From Smittium mucronatum (lineage: Eukaryota > Kickxellomycota > Harpellomycetes > Harpellales > Legeriomycetaceae): a stretch of DNA of 32,599 nt. Within the stretch, counting starts at the first letter, position 1; every line of letters begins with the position of its first letter. Location: positions 1 through 32,599 of the forward strand of contig LSSL01004974.1 in the NCBI GenBank assembly GCA_001953115.1, read 5' to 3'. This document shows positions 12,128 to 21,900 of the stretch, in pieces. The notes beneath the pieces were generated by a model. It was not told the origin of the DNA. It ran no database searches and saw only the letters and a program-made list of their open reading frames with translations. A program made the translations under genes and the position numbers.

Positions 12128-12885
12128 AATAAACAATAAATTAGCTGTTTTTTCGAGGGTTTTAGTTCAAAAAGTCCAGCTTTTTTAAAAACGGGGAAGT
12201 TATCGCATTTTTTTGTGCATATGTGAGCATATATGAATTAAAAAAATACAGATCTAATAACTTATCAATCGGGTCTAAGTTAAATTAATCCCTAGATTGT
12301 TATAAGGATTAATCTTGTTACGATTACAAATCCTCGAATTATTTTGAAATATAACGCTAATAACACGAAAATCCTTTACAAATTGCTCTAATAAACAATA
12401 CAGAATAGGATCGTGGAAAGGTTTTAATTTTTTTTCTCGTTTCGATTGGGGGAAATAAATGTTTGCAATTTCTTTTCTAATTTATTGTAGATTCGAAGAA
12501 TTTTATAAATATTAGAAATATGAGCCATTTAATTTTCTCAACGCCTTAATTTAATGGGGTTATCTCATTTACACACAAGTCTATATGAAAGTCCTATTAG
12601 TGGCAAGACTTTTTTTTTTTACAAATATAAGTTTTCGAATAAAAGAAATAATGATTTCAGAGCTATCAATACACTACTTGTTGAGTCAATATACATAAAA
12701 TCTATTTTTTAGTCACTTTTAATTATAGATTATCTAGCAAATTCAAAGATGTTGCTAGGGAATATATATTTTATTTGTTACAGACTAGCGTTTGTTTTTG
12801 GATTATTTTTGACGGAATGAGTAGGTAAAAGAATCAGTGGAGGAGTTTATCTGATAACAGAATTGCTTTTTTATTTTATTTTTAT
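12128..12885. other. Intergenic sequence without a gene
   Basis: Moderately AT-rich. I see no coding frame, repeat or RNA gene that I can support. The impure T-run at 12867-12885 is the reverse-strand A-tail of the adjacent repeat copy. Confidence 0.55.
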
Positions 12886-13060
12886 GCATCACAGAATTTT
12901 ACTGTAAAGTAACCATCATTAAGAGCCATACTAAAAAAGTGTTTAAAAATGATAAATGCTGTTGTCCTAACTACAATAAGCTCCTCTGTTGGGCTACCGG
13001 CCGCGTACCTAAGGGGATAGAGTACAATCCAATAACAGAAATATTCCACCTGACATTGCA
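12886..13060 (-). repeat. Truncated reverse-strand copy of the ~580-bp repeat
   Basis: Read on the minus strand, this matches the last ~175 nt of copies 1 and 2. GCATCACAGAATTTTACTG corresponds to the reversed tail, TCCTAACTACAATAA to the TTATTGTAGTTAGGA block, and CTACCGGCCGCGTACC to GGTACGCGGCCGGTAG of copy 1. The match continues without gaps but weakly to about 13060. An impure T-run precedes it (12867-12885), i.e. its A-tail. It is more diverged than the 12035 copy. The minus-strand frame at 12882-13133 is not a gene. Confidence 0.8.
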
Positions 13061-13692
13061 CAAAATCAATTAAAATGGGTTTAATTATCCAATAATCTAA
13101 TTTGCTACGTTCTATAAATATTTTCGTACCCACTCACCTATTTCAAAAACTGATTAGACTTTGAATTATCACTTTCTAATTAATCTTTTCTATGCCAAGT
13201 CCATTTTGGACTTAATTTTTTTTATATAATAACTATTACAATTCGAATAAAATTTTAGGTAACTAGTGGAGATGAATAACTGAAATTAAACATTATCCAA
13301 TTTTTTTTTTTTTTAGTTTCAAATGGAAGACCATTTCCCTCTTTTGACCCAATAGCTGCACCTTTCAAGGAAGAATGTTCAAAAACGGGGTTCGATTTGA
13401 GCCAAAAAAAATAAAATAGGCTGATCCTTTATCACAGTTTCTTGCTGTCCATTGGTTGTCTAATAAAACTTGTAAAAATAGTCTTTATGAATATTTTGCA
13501 GATAGTAGACTAGACTGATATTATTTATATCCAATATTATATTATTTTGTTTTAAATGTAAGATAAAAAATGCTCTATTGGTTATATATTTTTTATTGTA
13601 AAGTTTTTTTTTTCTAATTTTGGCAAATCGGAACACGTAAAACACTTTTGAGCACTTTGAGTATTGGAGGTTAACGTGACTGTTGGCCTATT
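13061..13692. other. Intergenic sequence with a coding-like 32-codon patch
   Basis: A T-tract ending in TTTTAG (13301-13316) resembles a splice acceptor. It is followed by an open + frame at 13317-13413 that includes NGRPFPSFDPIAAPFKEE and ends in TAA. I could not join it to other exons. It may be an exon fragment, a relic or chance. Nothing else is supported here. Confidence 0.35.
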
Positions 13693-13945
13693 TGGGAGAT
13701 TCTTTTTGAGAGTGGTCACTATACTAAAATTTTACCACTTTCATGATTTGGAAATGTGCCAATAGTTTATTATAAAAATCCATTGGATAATCTAGAAGTG
13801 GAAACACAAAAAACCCAATATTGACTAAATGAGGATGTTTTATATAATTCTAATAAGCTTATATTTTTTATTTGCTATGTGAAGATTAAATTTGATTGTG
13901 GCCAATGGTTTACATGTTTAAAAAAGCCTGGCCTTGAAAAGAATA
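13693..13945 (+). repeat. Diverged direct repeat, copy A (~250 bp)
   Basis: Collinear with 15002-15256 and almost equal in length (253 against 255 nt). Matching blocks in order are: TGGGAGATT; a ctactaaaattt block; ATTTGGAAAT; a ttggNtaatctNgaa block; and TGGCCAATGGTTTAC... ending CTTGAAAAGAATA. Identity is moderate by eye. The first ~35 nt also resemble the 5' end of the ~580-bp repeat. The minus-strand frame overlapping it (13875-14084) is not supported as a gene. Confidence 0.6.
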
Positions 13946-14582
13946 ACACATAATTAAGGAAAAAAACAATTTCTATTTGTAAATAAATTTTCATAAGTGA
14001 AAAATAATTGGTTAATATGGTGTGTGAAGTGAGCAGTAGGTTAATAGTCTGACATCCTATTAAGGGTCGGAGTCGCAGTTTCATTTCGAGCCTGAAGGGA
14101 TAAATAGATGCGGTCTATTAAAAAATTCACTCTAAATCATTAGTATCTGCTTTTTAACAAATTGGTGATTTTTTTTTACGCAGAATTTACTTTTAAGCTA
14201 ATAATACAGATTGGTGATGAGGTTGGATTTGGCCTTCAAAAGGGACATGATTAATAGAAAAAAATAATTCCGCAACTTAATTTTCCCAAGGATTTCAGAA
14301 TAATATCGAATTTCATTGGACAAAAAAGAGTTACTTGTTTGATTATTATTTTTTGTAACACTTAAAAAAAGATGATTAATGTAAACAATTATTTCTGAAA
14401 TAGGAGATTCGTATTATTCTAGTAGGATTAGTCTATTTGGCATATGTCATATGAAGCGATCCAATAATCACTACAAATGAAATGTCACATACTAATTTGT
14501 GGTTAGGATAAGGGGGTTAAAATTTTGTAAAAAAAATCAGAACCTATTTTTCTCAATTTTTCGATGGCGAAAATTAGTGATG
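13946..14582. other. Intergenic sequence without a gene
   Basis: No supported coding frame or RNA gene. A T-arm-like TTTCGAGCC patch near 14080 does not fold into a tRNA. Confidence 0.5.
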
Positions 14583-14631
14583 GAAATGTTTATTCCATTC
14601 CCGTAAAAAAAAAAGAAATGTTTATTCCATT
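14583..14631 (+). mobile_element. 17-bp direct duplication around a 15-nt poly(A)-ending insert
   Basis: The 17-mer GAAATGTTTATTCCATT is perfectly repeated at 14583-14599 and 14615-14631. Between the copies lie only 15 nt, CCCGT plus ten A. This is the layout of an extremely 5'-truncated target-primed retroinsertion, and it parallels the larger event at 12020-12127. A simple tandem duplication with a slipped A-run is the alternative. Confidence 0.55.
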
Positions 14632-15001
14632 TGCACCTAAATCTTCAGATATTCTCTTATATCGACAATGGTTCTCTAAGTTTGTCAGCTAGCTGATTAT
14701 TCCCTTTATTTTTCACTGCTTTTTAAAATTTTTTACTGGTTTTTATTGAATTTTTTTGCAATTATTTTTTTCAAGGCTTATTCAATGACTAACATGATAC
14801 TATCGTATTTTATTATATTTAGTTTTTACTAGAGCTATCTTCCATTTTAATTTTTTGTCAACGAAGAAACATACATATTAGTACATCATATAGCTATTGA
14901 TTTACATACATATTAGGCATCTTTTTTCTATTGATCTACATACTTTAGTAATTAATAATAAAATCCGCAACTTGCCCTTGAGATATTTGCTTTTATGTAT
15001 A
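14632..15001. other. Intergenic sequence without a gene
   Basis: I see no coding frame, repeat or RNA gene here. Confidence 0.5.
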
Positions 15002-15256
15002 TGGGAGATTACCTTCGAGAGCCGACACTTTCCTACTAAAATTTATCTACTTTCCTAATTTGGAAATACAAAGTTAAGAACAAGTACAAAATTATTGGTT
15101 AATCTGGAATATAAAATTACAAAAAAAAACATCTATTGGCAAAATTTTGAAAGTTTATTAGAGAAAGTATTTTTCCATTTATATTGGTTTGAAAATGAAC
15201 TAATTTAGCTGTAACCAATGATTTACGTAAAAAAAAAGTCCAGTCTTGAAAAGAAT
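15002..15256 (+). repeat. Diverged direct repeat, copy B (~255 bp)
   Basis: Partner of 13693-13945, about 1.3 kb downstream in the same orientation. It starts TGGGAGATTACCTTCGAGAG and ends TCTTGAAAAGAATA. The minus-strand frame at 15117-15323 arises from this repeat and lacks any recognisable domain. Confidence 0.6.
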
Positions 15257-15962
15257 ATCCCAAATGAAATCGAAATGCTGCGTGCCAATAAAATTCCAGA
15301 GCAAAAAAAACTAAATCGTGCATCTGAATCGAATTATTGAGATGATTGTTTTAATCGAATTATATATATCAAATGTACGCTGACGAAATAGCTCGTAGGA
15401 ATTCAATTTAAACAGAAGTGATTAGCTAGTCATAAAATATCACATAAAATAACATTTCCAAATTGGGTAAAAGCGGGGATCATCCATTTGTGTTTCTGGA
15501 TTGAAAAAAGTTTTTCCAATAGATTTGATAATTTTAAATGGGTCGACACCCCGATGGCGGAGGGATTCAATTCGCGTTATGCATAATGTATTCGTTTTTT
15601 ATCTGTGTCGCGAACTGAAACAAGTTGGACTGATTGAAGTCTACTGATGTTTTTACTGGTCATATTAAAAATAATATTTTTCAGGCCTAAAATGGAAATC
15701 GTTTTGTTTACTAATTACGATGTCAGTCCGCAATTAATTAGCACAATCATTAATTCTTTTCTTCAATAGGTATTTTATACCATTTATATAAACACAGTTT
15801 ATAAAAGGTTTTAGTTTTAAATAGGCGTTTAGTCTTACCATATCACGCATAAAACCTTAATATAATCCATAACATATTGATGCTTTAAGTAGGGAGTCCT
15901 TACTTCTATATATCTGCTTGCTCTTGTTATTAATAAAAATAAATAGGGGAGGAGTCAAAGCT
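15257..15962. other. Upstream intergenic region and presumed 5' untranslated region of the TFIIIC-like gene
   Basis: No separate gene is seen. Sequence complexity rises compared with the desert. In the frame of the downstream start codon there is no stop from 15873 on, but also no ATG before 15963. Minus-strand frames overlapping the gene start are shadows. Confidence 0.5.
15800..15807 (+). promoter_or_regulatory. Possible TATA box
   Basis: TATAAAAG matches the classic TATA consensus and lies 156 nt before the start codon. In so AT-rich a sequence such a match is easily chance, and another candidate (TATATAAA) lies just upstream near 15785. Confidence 0.25.
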
Positions 15963-18900
15963 ATGGGGGATTCCAAAATACCTGATAGCCCTCTGCGCAA
16001 TCTTTCAGATCCGCAGAGATCCTCGACATCAAGTCCTATAAGGAATGTACTTAGAGATGATGGTAAAGTTCCTGCTGATATTTCATCTTCAGTCCATAAA
16101 TTTAATACGAGCAATGTCCAGGATTCCCCTAATAATTCTCTTAATTCTGAGACGAGGGTGTCTTCTTCTGGGACATCCTTTTTTGATAGCGTTCCAAGAA
16201 ATTTCAATCATGAAGCCTCTGAAGGTAAAGGCTCTATAAATAAAATTTAATATAGAGGATATGCCCAATATTTTTTAATTGTTCTTTGGGTACCAAGAAG
16301 CCTCAAAATTTTCTGTTATTCTCATTAAAAGCTATAGAGTTAAATTAATTTGACTTTTTTTTTTTGTTTCTGCGCAAATTTTGGGTTTTTAGGTTTTTCA
16401 AATAACTCAGAAAATTCTGAATATTTAAAAGCTGGAAACATTGGATCTGTGGAACTGGATGCTCATTCTTTCTCGACCACTTCAAGCTCTCGGGCTGTCG
16501 AATCATCTAATCTTTCTATTGATTCTTCAACAAAAAAGCTTGCCGAACCTAATCAAAACTCTAAACCGCCTATTGGTAATATTTCATTTCACAGCAGATT
16601 TTTATTTCATTTTGATTAATTTTCGTTAATTAAACTAGCCAACTCTTCTCTAATTAAAAAAGTCACCGTATTTGACCCTTTGAGCCCAAATTTTGGCGCC
16701 AGTGCTTCCAGAATTGAGCCCATTTATTCCTCTTCCTCTTCCGATTCCTCTTCTCTTAGATCTAGTGGAGTTTTGAGCTTCGCTGCAAAGTTCCAAGATT
16801 CATTTTTCAATTCACCCAAAGTTAACAATGTTGGTATTGGCAAACCTAATATTTTAAGTAGCGGAGCTGATATAGAAAAAAGTAAAATTACACCCGTAAA
16901 CTCAGTGATTGGTGGTGATTCTAGCATTAAATCCAGTTCTATAAAAATAATTCCTCACGGTACTACTGAAAGCTCAATAAATATCAAACAGGGTTTTGCT
17001 CCTATGGAACCAGATGTTAGAGGCAAAAATAATTTTTTTAACAATTCTGCTGACTCCATAAATAATACTTCCTCTAACTCGGTTGGACTGCCTAACCCAT
17101 CTGGTTTAGAACCTGTATCTCACTTTGGCTCTATCCCACCTAATTTGTCTTTTCCTAATGATCCTCCCTCTAATGATTCTATAAACAGAATAAGTAAGCC
17201 TCTTTCCTTTACAAGCAGTGACAATTCTTTTGGTAAATTCACTAAGATAAAATTTGTTTCAGCCTACAGTGGAGATCGTAGCATCAATCCTACTAGCCAC
17301 GGAAATAATAGCAGAGTTGAGCAAGATAATAATGATTTTACAAGTATCGGCAAAAAAACCGACACCACCCATTTTTTTTCGATTTTCGATTCTGCACCAA
17401 AGGAATCAGCTAATATCGTTGGGGATGATGAAACTACAAATGTATCTTCTTTACCCACAGCGCTTATGCCCTCAACAAGCTCACCATCATCCAAGAGTTT
17501 CAATGCTTCACTTCCTAACAGACTTCCTGATGTTAAGCTTCCTATAAAATCCTCAGTTGATGACAACTTTAATTCGAGCTTGAATCCATCTACAGTTGAA
17601 TCTTTTGGTCGCACAATAAGTATTATATCCAGTGAATCCAATTTGAATCACGATTCCAGCATCAATGAAAAGTCTGTTACCCCAAAAAAACATATAGGTA
17701 GACCTAAAGGTTCTCTCAATAAAATCACCCCAGGATCGAAAAATAATGTTGTTCAAAATCCTAGTTCCGATCCCAAACCTCCCAATTATCATGGTACTAG
17801 TCCGATTATTCCGGAAAAAAAAACAATTGGAAGGCCAAAAGGGTCTCTTAACAAAAATACTCTCGATTCGAAAAATTTCATTCACAAAATTGCATATCCT
17901 GACTCCGAATATTCTAATACCATTAGTACTAGTCCACCTTTTCCAGAAAAAAGACCCATTGGAAGGCCAAGGAAATCGTTAGAAGATAAATCTCAACTTC
18001 AGACTGCAAACCCTGTCGTTGCACAAGTAAGTGCCATCGATGTCCCATACCAATCAAATCAAACTCCAAAGTCCTACAATGAAGACTCGATATCTAGAGA
18101 TTCATCCGAATCTCTTTCCCAAAAGAAAAGGTCCGTAGGACGACCGAGAAAATATTCGTCTAACACACCAACAAAACCAGATTTAGGGACTCTTACTAAA
18201 GCTATGAGTAATAACGGCCAGGGTCCAATTGATAGTTCTATTGACCCTATTTTTTATAAGTCCCAAATATCTCCTAAGAGATCTGTTGGTAGACCAAGGA
18301 AGTCCACAATTGATTTAAACCCTAAAGAATCTCTAAGCATAAATAACTCAGTGGAAACTGTTGACTTTTCTTCAAATAACGTATACCACAGCAATAGCGC
18401 TGATTTTATTGCAACAAAATCACTCATCGCACCCTCCTCCGGAACTACTAACACAGATTATTCAGCTCTTACTGAATATAAGAACGCGACAGGCTCTTTG
18501 AATAATAGAAAGCTCATTTCTGAATCCATCAATGATGAGGTTTTGCTATCTGGCACCCAAAAAAAGTCTTTAATCTCTTCTAGTTTTGATGAGCCGCGAT
18601 TGGCAGTTAAAACATTCTCTAGTGGAATTAATGGGGAATCACCAGATACATTTGTTATAAAAAAATCGTCCAGTGTGCCCATCAGCCATAATGGCTTGCA
18701 GCATAATAATACATTGTTAAATTCCGATAGCTTGGTTCATACAGGCGGATCTTCGGGTATGTATACACTTAAGCCCTCCAACAATAATTCAATGGCAACC
18801 GAAGGTCTAGCCCATTCAATCGATAAAACCACAGTTCCACAAGAGCCCAACAGTATCGAGGATACTCATTCTTTAAACTTGTCTGAGAATTCCAAATCTT

Positions 18901-21900
18901 CAGTTTATAATGATCAACAAAGCCCCGTCGCAATTAAAAAATCAAGGGGAAGACCTAGAAAACTATCTAAGGATGCGATTTCCAAACCCAAGAGACCTGT
19001 TGGTAGACCTAGGAAATCTCTAGATAATATGGTTATTACCCCTAAAAGACCTATTGGCAGACCTCCAAAAAAAGCCATAACAGATTTAAACAAAATTTAT
19101 TTCAAAAGTATATTCTCTAATCGCAAAAATACTGAAAGCGTGCCTTTGGGGCAATTATCTCTTACTCGATTCTCTGAGCTTAGGAGGTCTCAAGAGCTTA
19201 ATACATATTCCAAAAGAACCGTTAACAAAACAAGAAAGAACGATTCTAATTCTGAGGCTCTTTTTCCTGCTGATAGCGATAAAGCTTCACCTTCGATCTC
19301 ACATGCTACCGTGGGTGTTATTGGCTTCTTAAATCCTGCTGGACTTGACATGAAAAACCCAGAAGCTGATCTTCCAGAATCATCTGCGCAGCTCAATTTA
19401 AACTCCAGTGCTTCTAATCCTAAACCCGAAAAACTAAATACTCCAAAGAGACCCGTAGGTAGACCTAGAAAGAATGCCTCTTCAACCCCTAGTGCAAATA
19501 AATTGAAGTATTCTCAAAGCGTTACTCCTTCCCAAAAAAGACCAATAGGGAGACCCAGAAAAATTCAAAACTCCAGTACCGTCAATTCCTTTGCTAATAG
19601 CTTCAAATTAAAGCTTTCGCCAGTCGGGAAAGATGACAGCATTAATGATTCAAATCTTAATTTTTCTTCTAACCGACAATCTTACTCAGGGGATTCTTAT
19701 ACTAAATTTAAAAAATTCAAATCTTCTCACACCGAACTTCATGGAATTCCAATAGATGGCTCAAACCCAGTAATTAAAAGGTCTGTTGGGAGACCTAGAA
19801 AATCAGATAGTTCAAATTTTATAAGTTCTAATGATCTGCAGAAAAAACGACATATTGATAAGAAGTCTAATTCACCTAAAGCAGATAGTGAGCTGAATCC
19901 ATTAAATGTGGAAATGAGCTTACATGATGATGAAAGTCTCAGGGAAGCAGATGCCATTGCTCTTTTTGCTAGATCTAAAAAGAAATCCTTCGACATATCC
20001 AGCTTACAACAGGGTGAAAACACACTTAACCAGGATCGAGTCAATTCCAGGTTATCAGAGGATCTCGAATACTTCTCGGGGATCAAAAAAGGTAATGGTA
20101 GTTGGAATGTTAATTCTGATTAATCCACCTTTACTAAATGCCAATGATATGTTACCGTCCGCTATTTTTAATATTCAAAATGACTGTATTAATTTCAATT
20201 TTTTTTTTGTTTTTTCAATAAACGTTCATTAGATAATAAAAAAAACGCTTCCAAATCTCATAAATCAGAGAATCGTACAAAAAGATCACTAAAGGATATG
20301 TGGAGTAAATTGACTAAGAGGACTGAAAAGAAAAGTACCTCAAGTAAAGATACTACTGTAGATAAGTCTAATCTAGTGGATGAAGTTGGTTTAGATAAAA
20401 ATAGTGACGGTATTAAAGTTTCTTCGTCATCTAAAATTACAACACCTAAGTCTCAAACCCCTTTAAAAAGTAAGATATCAGGCTCTAAAGCCAAAGTCAT
20501 TAAAAAGGTTTCAATCGAGAGCCAAGATGGGGTAGTTAAACCACCATCGAAAAGGGGTTCTGATTTAAACGATTCAGAGTCCGATTTAGTGATTAGCAGT
20601 CAGGAATATTATGATTTCATGGATATTGACAACTCTTCCGACTTAGATTTTAGTTTAGATTCAAAGAGACCTAAAACTCGATACAGTAGTCCTATTAAAT
20701 CGAAACCAAAAACAGAGGACTCTGATTCTTCTTTTGAAGCAAAAGATATCCCCGATGATAGTGATTTCTCCGATGGTCTTATTGATGGACTAGTTAGTGG
20801 AACGATACCAATCAAAAAAAACTCTCGGAAAAAATTCAATAAGGGAGAAAAGGCTAAAGCTAATAATTTGTTTACGAAATCTCCCAAAAAGCCTGGCTTA
20901 TCAGGATATCAAGGTAAATTCTCAGATGAAAGTTCAAGCTGCTTTATAGATTTGGTTGATGGCAGAAAGGTTCCAATTCATCTATTACCTGATCTAAGAG
21001 ATGATCTTCTAAATCGTGTTTGGAAAACACGACTTAGCAAATACAGGTCCTCAAACAAATTTTATATAGGAAAGTCCCAATTGCATATACCTAGCGATGT
21101 ACCATTAATGAGAGTCGCCTCCAGTAAATTTTCATGGGAATTAGTTTATTTTTTATGTTCGTGGGAAGTGGGTAAGAAGCTAGCTATTGTTGGGGACTAT
21201 GGGGGTGCAGAGCCTCGCAAACTGGCAATAGATGCTACTGTTTATACTCAATGGGATTTACTAGATGAGTCTGATATGTCAAGATTCTTTCAAAAGGATA
21301 GTGCTCCTGTTAAGGTTACATTTTCTGATATGTCTATTCCAACTAAATCTCCTAGTGGGGATAGTGAAAATGATAAGTCCAAGTTTGATAGCCCCACCCT
21401 TGAGAAGGATCTTCAGAAGTCTGAGATCAGCTCAGACTTAATAAAAATGAAACCGTATGAAAATTATAATGCCATGAATAATTCTGTATCTGTTGTGAAT
21501 TCTGATATATGTTTGTACACTCTTAGCTGGTGTCCTCAAACTGTAGGACCATCAAGCTATTTAGCTGCTGGTGGAGTGCGAAAATCTTCAAGCTTTCAAT
21601 ACTACCTCGGAAAAAGAGTTTCAAAGACTGTTTGTGAAACAGAGGGCAATGTTATTCAATTGTGGGAGCATAACAAATTGGCTAATGGTTTGCGGATATC
21701 CTTGTTGATTTGCCATAATAAGGGACCGGTGTGGGATTTGAATTGGTGCCCCCTTCATCCCGCTGACAATCATGAAGATTTCGATCTCTTAATGGAGTAC
21801 CAAAATATGATATTTTCTGACAAAAAAATAAACGATATCAAAAAAAAATACCCGTCTGACTCATTCAAGTTAAGTTACAAAATGTATTTGGACGACCCGA

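Noticed and set aside
12159..12231. Short + frame reading FEGFSSKSPAFLKTGKLS
   Set aside because: Only about 24 codons, with no start or convincing splice sites. Too short to separate from chance.
12854..13040. A 9-bp direct repeat ATAACAGAA at 12854-12862 and 13032-13040 as target-site duplication of the reverse-strand repeat copy
   Set aside because: The right-hand copy lies inside sequence that still aligns without gaps to the repeat (against ACCAACCGAAAG of copy 2 reversed), so it is part of the element and the match is probably chance.
14060..14100. Possible tRNA or SINE B box (TTTCGAGCC) near 14080
   Set aside because: The T-arm closing pair is missing, no cloverleaf can be drawn, and no A box lies at the right distance.
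15440..15510. A third, inverted copy of the A/B direct repeat
   Set aside because: It shares CCAATTTGGAAATG and CAGAAACACAAA words on the minus strand, but their order is reversed relative to A and B, so it is not collinear.
15541..15590. GC-richer patch with GGATTCAATTC, considered as a tRNA T-arm
   Set aside because: The stem does not pair on either side and no acceptor stem can be found.
16680..20123. A stand-alone AT-hook protein gene starting at 16680
   Set aside because: The first codon there is TTG, not ATG. The frame continues upstream through exon 3 to the acceptor at 16637-16638 and on to exons 2 and 1.
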